Shown here: positions 46,351 through 54,715 of the stretch, in pieces | Position numbering within the stretch: position 1 is the stretch's first letter | Layout: each line of letters starts with the position of its first letter | Source: Maribellus luteus | Lineage (GTDB): Bacteria; Bacteroidota; Bacteroidia; Bacteroidales; Prolixibacteraceae | NCBI RefSeq assembly: GCF_003576475.1 | Contig: NZ_QWGR01000002.1 | Span: 372,001-436,000 of the forward strand | Direction: 5' to 3' | DNA length: 64,000 bases | The notes under the pieces: model-generated | What the model was told of the DNA's origin: nothing | Seen by the model: the letters and a program-made list of their open reading frames with translations, nothing else | The model's database searches: none | Made by a program: the position numbers and the translations under genes

Positions 46351-49300
46351 TTAAAATCCAAGATTCAAACCTACCGTTATAGATTTAGTATTTGGATAAC
46401 TTGCATAGTCGAGTCCCAGGTTAGTATTACTCGTTTTATAAGCCACTTCAGGATCAACGCCTTTATATTTGGTAAGTGTTAAGAGATTTTGAGCACTAAC
46501 ATAAATCCTTGCTGAGCGAAATTTCATTTTCTGAATTAAACTTTTATCAAAATTATAACCCAGTGAAATGTTTTTCAAACGGATATAGGATGCATCTTCA
46601 ACCCAACGATCCGAAAATTCATAGGAACGGTTTGCATTCGCCCTTGGAATATTGGTGTCGGTATTTGCAGGTGTCCAACGATCCAGGGCATCTAATGAAG
46701 CATTATTCCGACCATTCAAAATTCCCAATTCCATTCTTGTATAATTTAGCATATCAGCCCCATATGACCCCTGAATAAAAAGATTAAGTTCGAAATTTCC
46801 GTATTGCAGATTATTGTTCCAGCCCCAAATAAAATCGGGATGTGGATCTCCTATTATCGTTCGGTCATCGTCGCTCAAGATACCATCGGGAGTTAAATCG
46901 ACAAACATTTCTCCTCCAACGCCTTCGGCATTTTCTAATAGAAGATCATCCGCTTGCTGAACGCCATTATACAAATAGCCAAAGAAACTTCCTACAGGTA
47001 GACCTTCTCTCAAAATCTGTGTTTTTATTCCACTCGCACCTTCTAAAGGAGCTGAGCTATAATAAATATCATTGCCTTCAGTTTCGTTTTCAACCAGTTT
47101 TAATACTTTATTTCGATTGGCGGAGATATTCGCACTGGAATTCCATTTCAATTTATTTGTCAATATTTTTGCGCCAACCGAAAACTCAAATCCACTATTC
47201 TGTACTTTCCCAATATTCTGTAATTGAGTAGTAAAACCACTAAATGCTGGAACAGGAACATCAAATAATAAATCAGATGTAATCATTTTATAGTAATCTG
47301 CGGTTACATTTATCCGACTCTCAAAAAGTCCAAGATCAAGGCCGAAGTTTACTTGTTCGGTGGATTCCCAAGACAGATTTGGGTTGGATATTGTTCCCGG
47401 CTTAATTGCAGAAAGCACTCCACCTCTATCGCTTGCATATACATCAGTTAAAGTAGCTAACGACTGATAAGCCTCTATGGCCTGATTACCGGTTATCCCA
47501 TAACTAATCCGTAATTTCAGCTGGCTGATATCCTTTACGGTCGACATAAATTCTTCATCTTTCACATCCCAGGCAAATGCTCCTGACGGGAAAAAGGCAT
47601 ATTTGTTATTCTTAGCAAATACTGAAGATCCATCGTAGCGCACATTGAATGTAAAAAGGTATTTACTTTTAAAACCATAATTTAATCGGCCGTAAAATGA
47701 TGATAATTCAGATTCACGCAATGAGGAATCGTACGTTGGAGAACCGGTGGCTGCGCCAAGATTCCAAAATGAAAAAGCATCGGTTGGAAAACCCGTTGCC
47801 CCTTCTATATACATGCCTTCATTGGCATAGGACTGGTAAGAGTACCCGGCCATTACTGAAAGATCATGAATGTCGTTAAATGTAGCCGAATAAGTAAAGT
47901 AATTCTCACTTGCCAAATCCAAATGCTTATAGTACGAAAGTGATGCCTCTCCATTAGAAGAACCTCCTCTTTCTGTTGTGCTTGGATAAAACACTCCATT
48001 TCGGGAGCTGGATGAGTTAACACCAAAAGTTGTTTTGAATTTAAGATTTTTCCATAAATCCAGTTCTGCAAAAAAGTTTCCCTGAATCAAGTCTGAAATT
48101 TTTTCTTGTTTAACTTCCTTTGCCAAAGCATAAGGGTTGTCTGCTGGAACACCACGGTCGGTAAGTGTATAACTCCCGTCTTCATTATATATTCCCGATG
48201 TTGGTGAGAACTTGTAGGCTAAATCAGGTACACTAGGCGAGTAATAACCACCTGTTTGCGATTTTACACCATCTAAATTAGTACGCCGCGCAAATATATT
48301 TACTCCAACATTTACCCAATCCAAAACCTGAGCTTGTATATTGCTGGTAAAAGAATATCGTTTATGCTCAGATCCTATGATAACACCTTCGTGGCCTTGG
48401 TAGGATCCTGATAAATAGTAGGTTATGGCATCAGACCCGCCGGAAACTGATAACTGATGATTCTGAAGTGCACCATTTCGGTAAATTACATCCTGCCAAT
48501 TTGTACCCAAGCCATAACTCGAAGGCGTATTGTAGAAGTCGGGATCAATTTCATTTATGTAAGTAGCAAAATCAGTCGCATTAAGTACCTCGTTCCTCCC
48601 AATTTCTTTTTGAAAAGAGTACGAAGTATTAATGTCAATTTTTAATATTCCCTTTTTTCCACTTTTGGTTGTAATCAATACCACTCCATTTGCACCTCGC
48701 GAACCATAGATCGCAGTGGACGAAGCATCTTTTAGTATCTCCATGGACTCAATATCTTCGGGAGGCGGCATTGTGGCACCTGGAAATCCATCGACAACAA
48801 TCAAGGGTTCGCTACTTGCATTAATAGATGTATTTCCCCGGATACTAATGTTGTATCCTGAACCAGGTTCTCCATTCGTTGATTGAACTTGCACCCCTGC
48901 AGCCATTCCCTGTAAGGCCTGAATGGCATCTCCTGTGGGGTAGATAGTTAAATCCTTAGAGGTAACTGATGCCACAGAACCCGTAATGTCACTTTTTTTT
49001 ACGGTTCCGTATCCAACAACCACAACTTCATCAAGCCCAACATAGTCAGCATCCAGTTTTATGTCTAAAATAGACTTCCCGTTAAGGGGAATCTCCAGGG
49101 ATTTAAATCCAATAAAAGAAAAAACTAAAACGGGATTTTCAGAAGAAACAATCAGCTTGTAGTTCCCATCGATATCTGTAACTGTTCCTTCCAATGTTCC
49201 TTTTACGGTAACGGTTGCTCCAACCAATGTTTCACCATTTTTTGATGTAACTGTTCCCTTAATCTCTTTTGACTGTTGGAAAGTAGTTGAGCCTGGTCTA

Positions 49301-49656
49301 ATTACAATTAAGTTATTTTCTAAAATAGAATACGTGTTTTCGGTTTGAATAAAAATGTAATCAAGAATATCTTCAATTTTTTTATTGGTTATATCAACGT
49401 CTATGTTCTTTCCTTTGCTAATCAGATCATCGTTGTATAGAAATCTAAATTCACTCTGGTTTTCAATTGTTTTTAGAACATCTACTATTGAAACATTTTG
49501 AAGATTTAATGAAAGTTTTGTGTTTTGAGAATAAACAGTTCCGAAAGCCTGAGCAGTACTTAATAGAAACAGTAGAAATGTAAATTTCATGGTAGTCAGG
49601 ATTTTAATTAAGCTTTTTTTTCGACAAAAAGCTACATGTTCATAAGTTTTTTTCAT
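46351..49656 (-). CDS. susC: SusC/RagA TonB-dependent transporter with STN sensor domain
   Basis: A 1101-residue outer-membrane transporter. After the signal region (to about 42, TAQAFGTVYSQ) comes an STN domain (about 45-110, LSLNLQNVSIVDVLKTIENQ) that contacts the FecR anti-sigma factor, then a carboxypeptidase-regulatory-like beta domain (GTVTSKNGETLVGATVTVKG). The plug starts VVVVGYGTVKKSDITGSVAS and includes GSGYNISIRGNTSIN and PLIVVDGFPG. A beta barrel ends in the usual hydrophobic tail SITVGLNLGF. The ATG at 49656 (MKKTYEHVAFCRKK) is chosen over an upstream in-frame start at 49698, which lies within the promoter region. Energised by TonB, it imports oligosaccharides captured by SusD. 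Confidence 0.96.
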   Translation of the reverse strand: MKKTYEHVAFCRKKSLIKILTTMKFTFLLFLLSTAQAFGTVYSQNTKLSLNLQNVSIVDVLKTIENQSEFRFLYNDDLISKGKNIDVDITNKKIEDILDYIFIQTENTYSILENNLIVIRPGSTTFQQSKEIKGTVTSKNGETLVGATVTVKGTLEGTVTDIDGNYKLIVSSENPVLVFSFIGFKSLEIPLNGKSILDIKLDADYVGLDEVVVVGYGTVKKSDITGSVASVTSKDLTIYPTGDAIQALQGMAAGVQVQSTNGEPGSGYNISIRGNTSINASSEPLIVVDGFPGATMPPPEDIESMEILKDASSTAIYGSRGANGVVLITTKSGKKGILKIDINTSYSFQKEIGRNEVLNATDFATYINEIDPDFYNTPSSYGLGTNWQDVIYRNGALQNHQLSVSGGSDAITYYLSGSYQGHEGVIIGSEHKRYSFTSNIQAQVLDWVNVGVNIFARRTNLDGVKSQTGGYYSPSVPDLAYKFSPTSGIYNEDGSYTLTDRGVPADNPYALAKEVKQEKISDLIQGNFFAELDLWKNLKFKTTFGVNSSSSRNGVFYPSTTERGGSSNGEASLSYYKHLDLASENYFTYSATFNDIHDLSVMAGYSYQSYANEGMYIEGATGFPTDAFSFWNLGAATGSPTYDSSLRESELSSFYGRLNYGFKSKYLFTFNVRYDGSSVFAKNNKYAFFPSGAFAWDVKDEEFMSTVKDISQLKLRISYGITGNQAIEAYQSLATLTDVYASDRGGVLSAIKPGTISNPNLSWESTEQVNFGLDLGLFESRINVTADYYKMITSDLLFDVPVPAFSGFTTQLQNIGKVQNSGFEFSVGAKILTNKLKWNSSANISANRNKVLKLVENETEGNDIYYSSAPLEGASGIKTQILREGLPVGSFFGYLYNGVQQADDLLLENAEGVGGEMFVDLTPDGILSDDDRTIIGDPHPDFIWGWNNNLQYGNFELNLFIQGSYGADMLNYTRMELGILNGRNNASLDALDRWTPANTDTNIPRANANRSYEFSDRWVEDASYIRLKNISLGYNFDKSLIQKMKFRSARIYVSAQNLLTLTKYKGVDPEVAYKTSNTNLGLDYASYPNTKSITVGLNLGF

Positions 49657-49680
49657 AATTTTGTTATGCGTTAAATAATA

Positions 49681-49692
49681 CAAATTTATTTG
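49681..49692. promoter_or_regulatory. Back-to-back -7 elements in the susC leader
   Basis: On minus, TAAATTTG (complement of 49681-49688) is an exact TAnnTTTG match, 25 bp before the susC ATG. On plus, TTTATTTG (49685-49692) misses the consensus by one base but has TTTG at 49660-49663 with a 21-bp spacer. The two share the near-palindrome ACAAATTTATTTGT, so divergent transcription is possible. Confidence 0.5.
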
Positions 49693-49709
49693 TAACAATT
49701 AGCTGAAAT

Positions 49710-49739
49710 CGGGGGATGTAGGGCATTCCCCGGTTTTTT
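49710..49739 (+). terminator. Plus-strand terminator antisense to the susC leader region
   Basis: CGGGGGATG (49710-49718) pairs with CATTCCCCG (49724-49732) around the loop TAGGG, with one G-T wobble, followed by six T at 49734-49739. The T-run lies on plus, although fecR and susC are both on minus. It would end an RNA transcribed against the susC 5' region, as for cis-antisense RNAs of Bacteroides PULs. Confidence 0.75.
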
Positions 49740-49807
49740 CATAGAACTCCTGGACGGTTTATTTCATAGGCAAATTAGTTTGTTGATGTATTATTCGTTG
49801 ATGTGTT

Positions 49808-50908
49808 TTAGTCCTTTGTTATTGTTATTTCATTTTTAGTTATTTGATATTTAAAAGGTGAACTCAGACTCAAAGCGTGCAATGCCTGTTCGATGGTTTC
49901 TTTTTCAAAGACACCGGTATAAAGGGTGTTTTTCAACTCTTCATCTTTCCAGATCACTCGAACGTTATACCATCTTTCAATTTTAATGGCAAGATCCTCA
50001 AATCGCTCACTTTTAAATACAAGTTTGTTATTTTTCCAGGATGTAAAATCAATAACATCAACTTCTTCATTTATGGTTAATGCAGGTTGAATGGGTTTTA
50101 TTTTCGTGTCAACTTTATCAGGTATTACGTTAGAAGCTTCATCTTGGACTTCGTTTACCTGAATGTTTTGCTTGCCTTTTACCAATGTTGCCTGTTGGTT
50201 GGGCTTAAGAACAACCGCATGGTTGATTGATTTATTCCCGACTTTGCCTAATATTGAAATTTCCCCTCTAACTAATGTTGTTTCGACAATGTCTTCATTT
50301 TCATATGATTTAACATTGAAAGCAGTGCCGATCACCTGAATGCTAATCGTGGAAGTTTTTACATTCAGTTTTCTGCTTTTATCCTTTACAATATCAAAAT
50401 AGGCTTCACCTTCAAGAAAAATATTAACCTCTTTCTCGTTTAATTTAGTTGGATATGTAAGTTTTGACCCTGAGTTTACCCAAATTTTACTTCCATCAGC
50501 CAATTCAAGCTGTGTTTTAGCTCCATAAGGTACATTGAGTGTGGTATATTCTTGACTCTGGGGGATTAGGTTTTTAGTATAGAATCCTATCCCAAATGTT
50601 ATAATAATTATTGCCGCAATTTGTAAAACCTTTTTAACAACTTGCATGGTTACCAGCCTTCGGTTATAACTTTTCGTCTCTTCCTTAATCGCTTTGCTAA
50701 TAAATTTATCCCATTCTTTATCTGTTTGGGTATTCCTGGTGATGCTTTCATATCTAGCAGTTTCCCATATGTCCTTGAGGTTGTAAAATAGTTTCTCATT
50801 TGCAGGAGTAGCATAAACCCATTCAAATAATTTCTTTTTTTGAACTTCGTCGATTTCTCCTCCAAGATACTTTATAACAAGGCTTATATATATATTTGAA
50901 ACACCCAT
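49808..50908 (-). CDS. FecR-type anti-sigma factor
   Basis: A 366-residue membrane anti-sigma factor. The cytoplasmic part (1-90) has the sigma-binding ISLVIKYLGGEIDEVQKKKLFEWV region. A single transmembrane helix (about 92-110, IAAIIIITFGIGFYTK) precedes the periplasmic FecR domain (LNVPYGAKTQLELADGSKIWVNSGSKLTYP; EGEAYFDIVKD; IQVIGTAFNVKSYENED) and a C-terminal DUF4974 domain (about 290-366) that would contact the SusC STN domain. It relays substrate binding at SusC to the ECF sigma factor. Unusually, about 650 bp with an insertion-sequence relic separate it from that sigma gene. Confidence 0.94.
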   Translation of the reverse strand: MGVSNIYISLVIKYLGGEIDEVQKKKLFEWVYATPANEKLFYNLKDIWETARYESITRNTQTDKEWDKFISKAIKEETKSYNRRLVTMQVVKKVLQIAAIIIITFGIGFYTKNLIPQSQEYTTLNVPYGAKTQLELADGSKIWVNSGSKLTYPTKLNEKEVNIFLEGEAYFDIVKDKSRKLNVKTSTISIQVIGTAFNVKSYENEDIVETTLVRGEISILGKVGNKSINHAVVLKPNQQATLVKGKQNIQVNEVQDEASNVIPDKVDTKIKPIQPALTINEEVDVIDFTSWKNNKLVFKSERFEDLAIKIERWYNVRVIWKDEELKNTLYTGVFEKETIEQALHALSLSSPFKYQITKNEITITKD

Positions 50909-51060
50909 TTAATCTATCCCTTTTATATTACCACAGTTAACCTGCTAAAACTACTTCAAAAAATGTGTCTTTTTTTTAAAAGAATGATTTGTCACGATAA
51001 TTATAATCTTAATGACCAACAATAATGTGGAAATTAAGCCTATCGTGTTTACGTTCTCTT

Positions 51061-51239
51061 TTAACTAATCAAGCTCCGGTTGGCCTGCTTTAAAAGCGGT
51101 TGCTTCCAACTCGATATTTGGGTTGGATACAAATCGTATTTATTTCCTAACTTCTGGATAGTTTCCCTTTCTTGAAAACTTCTTAAACTGCTTTTGTTTT
51201 AAAGTCCAAACTGTGTTTCTTTCTTTGTTTTAACAACAA
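51061..51239 (-). pseudogene. Relic of an IS3-family transposase OrfA
   Basis: Two frames on minus together give the N-terminal helix-turn-helix of IS3-type OrfA. The first frame reads KQRKKHSLDFKTKAV, a TAA stop, then EVFKKGKL. After a one-base shift the second reads TIQKLGNKYDLYPTQISSWK and QPLLKQANR, ending at TAA 51061-51063. The pattern K-Y-x-x-x-P-x-Q-I-S-x-W-K is diagnostic. The element is inactive (in-frame stop, frameshift, no OrfB found). It lies between the sigma factor and fecR genes and accounts for part of their separation. Confidence 0.75.
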
Positions 51240-51558
51240 GTTTATCGATTTTCTAAATTGATGTATTTAGCAACTATTATTGTTTTAGTAATCACAACTA
51301 ACTTGCAACAATTACGTCAAAAACTATTCACTTTTTACAATAGGGATTAATAATTTATTAAACGAACCCACTATGGGTTGAAAATTCATAGGCTTCGTTT
51401 GCGAATGAAATTCGCTTTAATGAAGAACTCAACTTTACGCATCAATCGCATTAAAAAATAGAAATTTATAGAACTGAAAATAGCTCAGTGAACTTGCAGG
51501 GTTTTACCCATTAACAGATAATAAAACTCCTATTCCGACGGTACTTAGTAAATATGGC
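51240..51558. other. Non-coding stretch with small inverted repeats
   Basis: No gene is visible. AACCCA/TGGGTT (51365-51370/51374-51379) and GCGAAT/ATTCGC (51401-51406/51410-51415) form two small stems, and AACGAA (51361-51366) can also pair with TTCGTT (51394-51399). They may be RNA structures between the sigma factor and fecR, or further remains of a mobile element. Confidence 0.4.
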
Positions 51559-52107
51559 TTAATTAGGATTAGTCTTCGGAAGTAACAACATGAACAATTG
51601 AAACATATTTTTATCCAGTTTATCTCGGAGAATTGATAACGCCCGATATATCCTTGTTTCAACAGTGCGGACAGGTAAATTCAAATTTTCTGCGATTTCT
51701 GTGTTTTTCAGATTCTCAAAACGGCTCAGTTTAAGAGGTGTTTTGTAAATATCAGGAAGTCCTTCAATTGCGATTAAAAGCTTATCCTTTAATTCCCGCT
51801 CAACAATTGCCTGGTGCGCGTTGTAATATTCGATCTCCCTTGTAACTATTTTAGACTCATTTTCATGATGCGCAGATTCAACAGCTCTGTGATTCAGGTG
51901 GTTAATGCAGTTGTTTCGAACGCATTTGTATAAAAATGTTTTAAGGTTTTCCAGCGCTTCATAATTACCTATTCTTATAATATTTAAAAATGCATCCTGA
52001 ACAAGATCCTTTGCAATATCTTCATCGCCTACAAATTTATAAGCGTAAAAAACAAGCGGTTTGTGCAACTGCTTAAACACATGCTCTAATAAAACGTTAC
52101 TTCCCAA
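51559..52107 (-). CDS. ECF RNA polymerase sigma factor (FecI type)
   Basis: An ECF sigma factor of about 182 residues. Region 2 is HKPLVFYAYKFVGDEDIAKDLVQDAFLNII. Region 4 is LPDIYKTPLKLSRFENLKNTEIAENLNLPVRTVETRIYRALSILR, split here as LPDIYKTPLKLSRF and NTEIAENLNLPVRTVETRIY. It is the first gene of the PUL regulatory set and would drive transcription from susC when released by FecR. The frame opens with TTG at 52107 and no ATG. An ATG at 52141 in another frame joins this frame after one surplus base in an A-run near 52127-52129, giving MRGDKKLILNQLGSN. A frameshift mutation or sequence error near the start is therefore possible. Confidence 0.88.
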   Translation of the reverse strand: MGSNVLLEHVFKQLHKPLVFYAYKFVGDEDIAKDLVQDAFLNIIRIGNYEALENLKTFLYKCVRNNCINHLNHRAVESAHHENESKIVTREIEYYNAHQAIVERELKDKLLIAIEGLPDIYKTPLKLSRFENLKNTEIAENLNLPVRTVETRIYRALSILRDKLDKNMFQLFMLLLPKTNPN

Positions 52108-52398
52108 TTGATTAAGAATTAGTTTCTTTATCTCCTCTCATCCTGATAACAATTCAAAAAATAAAACTAACAACTTTTATTAAATATTATAACCACAGGT
52201 ACTTTCTAAACTGTAATAATAATTTTAGCAGTTATAACGCATTGGTTCAACGGGATTTTTAAACCTTGCCTCTTATTTAGATCTATTTTGGGTACAATAT
52301 AGATACAATAAATGACCTGAGAGTGGCACGTAAATACGAATTTACATCAAAGTGGGAATGTGTTATTTGATTGATATGGTGATGTATGTGGCTAAACA

Positions 52399-52468
52399 GA
52401 GTCAAGTAAAACAAAAATTGCATTTGGCTCATAATCCGATGGTTTCTGCTTCAGGCCAGGTGGGCTCA
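52399..52468 (+). pseudogene. Degenerate tRNA-Met-like sequence
   Basis: The stretch holds an intact anticodon loop CTCATAA (52428-52434, anticodon CAT), followed by TCCGA-TGGT, a TTCA-containing T-arm and CCAGG-TGGGCTCA at the 3' end. The acceptor half TGGGCTC (52461-52467) can pair partly with GAGTCAA (52399-52405). The D-arm is unrecognisable, the anticodon stem has mismatches and the T-loop is short, so this is a decayed tRNA or an attachment-site scar, not a functional tRNA. It lies 0.3 kb outside the right end of the PUL. The rest of 52108-52551 shows no gene. Confidence 0.5.
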
Positions 52469-52551
52469 CTTAAAATAGCGCGCTATGAAACGTGTCGTAG
52501 CTGCTTTTTAATTTACACACTTTTCACAAGAACAAGCAGCGCTTTGTAAAC

Positions 52552-52583
52552 AAAAAATCCGCAGAGGCGCACCTCCACGGATT
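52552..52583 (-). terminator. Rho-independent terminator of the glycerophosphodiesterase gene
   Basis: On minus, AATCCG-tg-GAGG pairs with CCTC-tg-CGGATT around a 4-nt loop and is followed by TTTT. It lies about 30 bp after the stop codon of the gene at 52614. Confidence 0.8.
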
Positions 52584-52613
52584 CTGTAAATATCATTGAA
52601 TTTTCTTGTATCG

Positions 52614-53393
52614 CTATAAATTGGACATTTCCTCTTTCAACCATTTGGGACGGTTGGTTGTGATGCCTTTCACGCCGAGGTCAGCAAGTCGTTTGGCCTC
52701 TGCCGGATCATTTACTGTCCAGGTTAATACATCGAGGTTTAGTTTTTTTGCAACTGCCATTACATCTTTGTCGATAATGGAATATTGCAGGTTCACGCCG
52801 GCCAGTTTGTTGGCGGCGGCTTCTTCCATCTTGTTGCTTAATCCTTTTTTGGACGAACTTAGCCAGTAGCATTTATTATCGGGAAATACTTTTTGAGCTT
52901 TTACAATCGCATCCCAGTCAAAACTAATAAATACAATTTGATCCTGTTTGCCACTTTCTTCAAGAATGCGCTCCAGTGCCGGAATAACTTCGGCACCGCA
53001 TTTTATTTCCACCACCAGTGTTTTTCCTGATGGAATGGTTTGGATGACTTCTGACAAATACGGGATTTTTTCTCCTTTAAATTCTTCTCCTTTCCAAATC
53101 CCGGCATCCTGATCGCGAAGCAAGATAGACGGTGTTGATTTTATTTCCAGGTTCTTTTTTCCGTTGCAGGTCCGTTTGGTATCCTTGTCGTGAATTACCA
53201 TTACACGGTTGTCTTTCGCAAGATGAATGTCAATTTCCACCGCATCGGCACCGAGTTCCCAGGCCAGGTTAACTGCCGCCAGTGTATTCTCCGGAGCCAG
53301 GTACGAAGCCCCGCGGTGTGCAATAAAAGTACTTTGTGCCATAAGGTTGTATCCAAGAACAACGAATAATACGATAGAAATGATTGTTTTCAT
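52614..53393 (-). CDS. Glycerophosphodiester phosphodiesterase
   Basis: A 259-residue secreted GDPD-family enzyme, releasing glycerol-3-phosphate from glycerophosphodiesters. A signal peptide (1-19, ending GYNLMAQ) is present. The catalytic and metal motifs FIAHRGASYLAPENTLAAV, ADAVEIDIHLAKDNRVMVIHD and VVEIKCG are all seen, and DVLTWTVNDPAEAKRLADLG with GITTNRP is the usual C-terminus. The length is typical. It is the first normal-looking gene to the right of the PUL and diverges from the acyltransferase gene. Confidence 0.95.
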   Translation of the reverse strand: MKTIISIVLFVVLGYNLMAQSTFIAHRGASYLAPENTLAAVNLAWELGADAVEIDIHLAKDNRVMVIHDKDTKRTCNGKKNLEIKSTPSILLRDQDAGIWKGEEFKGEKIPYLSEVIQTIPSGKTLVVEIKCGAEVIPALERILEESGKQDQIVFISFDWDAIVKAQKVFPDNKCYWLSSSKKGLSNKMEEAAANKLAGVNLQYSIIDKDVMAVAKKLNLDVLTWTVNDPAEAKRLADLGVKGITTNRPKWLKEEMSNL

Positions 53394-53519
53394 GCTATTG
53401 TTTTGTGTCGAATGTAAGGATAATTTTAGCGAATGTAAACGTAAAGATGTAGTTTTGAAACCACTTTTACGTCAAATTTAAAAGTATTTAACAGCATTAA
53501 TGCTTCTCCCGGTTTTTAA

Positions 53520-54455
53520 ATGACAACGACAAATACAAGAAGTCAGGATTCCACCAGTTGGTTGGCCAAGGCATTGAACAAATGTGTGGTTTTGCTTTTG
53601 AAAGGTATTGCACTTTTGCCTTTTGGCGTTTTGTATTCGTTGTCGGACCTGATTTTTCTGCTGCTAAAAAATATGATCAGGTACCGAAGTGCTGTGATCG
53701 TGGAGAATCTTCGGGTTGCCTTTCCGGATAAGACAGACGTGGAAATTCTTCAATTGCGAAACCGCTTCTACAAACATCTGGCGGATGTTTTCATGGAATC
53801 GGTGAAGCTTCATTATATGACTCCTGCACAGATGCAGAAAAGAGTGCGTTTTGTGGGCGTGGAGGAAATGAACCGGTTTGCACAATTGGGGAAGGGAGTG
53901 ATTGTACTGGCTTATCATCATAACAACTGGGAATGGGGGAGTTATCTCCAAAAGTTGTCAAAGCATCGTATTCTGATGGTTTACAATAAAATGAGGGATA
54001 ACCAGCCGATGGATGATTTTTTGCTGCATTCGCGCGAGAAATGGGGCGGTCGGGCCGTGCAAATGGGGCGGGCAGCAAAAGTTGCGTTCGATGAAGTTAA
54101 AAAAGGAGTTCCTACTTTGTTGTGGCTGGTGGCCGATCAAAGTGCATTGGCCGAATTGGGGTCGTGGGCCATGTTTCTGAATCGTGAAGCTGCTTTTTTT
54201 ACCGGCCCCGAGAAGATAGCGCGAAGAACCAATCAGCCTGTGTTTTTTCAGAAAGTAAGAAAAGTGGGGCGGGGCAAGTACGAATACGAATTCTCGCTGA
54301 TGGTGGAAGAGCCCGCCAAGACCGCTCCGAATGAGATTTTGCTTGCCTACATTCACAAAATGGAAGAAGCTATACGCGAGGCGCCCGAATATTATTTGTG
54401 GAGCCACCGGCGCTGGAAACACAAACGGCCGGAAGGGGTTGATTTGAAGATATAG
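53520..54455 (+). CDS. Lysophospholipid/lipid A acyltransferase (HtrB-like)
   Basis: A 311-residue acyltransferase of the LpxL/HtrB-like LPLAT family. A hydrophobic N-terminus (about 22-50) anchors it in the inner membrane. The catalytic motif H-x4-E is seen as AYHHNNWEWGSYL near residue 135. LLWLVADQSALAELGSWAMF and INRE/FFTGPEKIARRTNQPVFFQ are family features, and YLWSHRRWKHKRP is the characteristic C-terminus. It probably adds a secondary acyl chain to lipid A or another lipid. It is transcribed away from the GDPD gene. Confidence 0.92.
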   Translation: MTTTNTRSQDSTSWLAKALNKCVVLLLKGIALLPFGVLYSLSDLIFLLLKNMIRYRSAVIVENLRVAFPDKTDVEILQLRNRFYKHLADVFMESVKLHYMTPAQMQKRVRFVGVEEMNRFAQLGKGVIVLAYHHNNWEWGSYLQKLSKHRILMVYNKMRDNQPMDDFLLHSREKWGGRAVQMGRAAKVAFDEVKKGVPTLLWLVADQSALAELGSWAMFLNREAAFFTGPEKIARRTNQPVFFQKVRKVGRGKYEYEFSLMVEEPAKTAPNEILLAYIHKMEEAIREAPEYYLWSHRRWKHKRPEGVDLKI

Positions 54456-54477
54456 CCCGTCAGGTTTGCGAGTAACA

Positions 54478-54513
54478 ACAAAAAAGGCCGTTTCAGTTTA
54501 CCTGAACCAGCCT
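54478..54513 (-). terminator. Terminator in the convergent gap before gltD
   Basis: On minus, AGGCTGGTTCAG pairs with CTGAAACGGCCT (one mismatch, one wobble) around GTAAA, followed by a run of T. It lies about 200 bp beyond the gltD stop and 23 bp from the convergent acyltransferase stop, so it probably ends the gltBD transcript. Confidence 0.65.
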
Positions 54514-54715
54514 CTTTCCGTAATTTCTTCCAGGGGCCTTTGCTCCGGCCCAGGTAAAAACCATTATAAGAATTAAAATTTTGCCTAAAAAAAGGGGAAC
54601 CCGGCTTTATCACGTTCTGGTCAAGGAATAGTGATTAGTTAGGAAATTTCCTGTTACCCGGCTCCCCCTGAAAAAACTGCACTATATGATTCTTAATCCA
54701 AATCCATCGTATTAA

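Noticed and set aside
52352-52549. 65-codon plus frame right of the PUL
   Set aside because: It runs through the tRNA-like relic and has no protein-like features.
54590-54680. Second hairpin between GGGGAACCCGG and CCCGGCTCCCC in the gltD downstream gap
   Set aside because: The arms do not pair well and the spacing is large.
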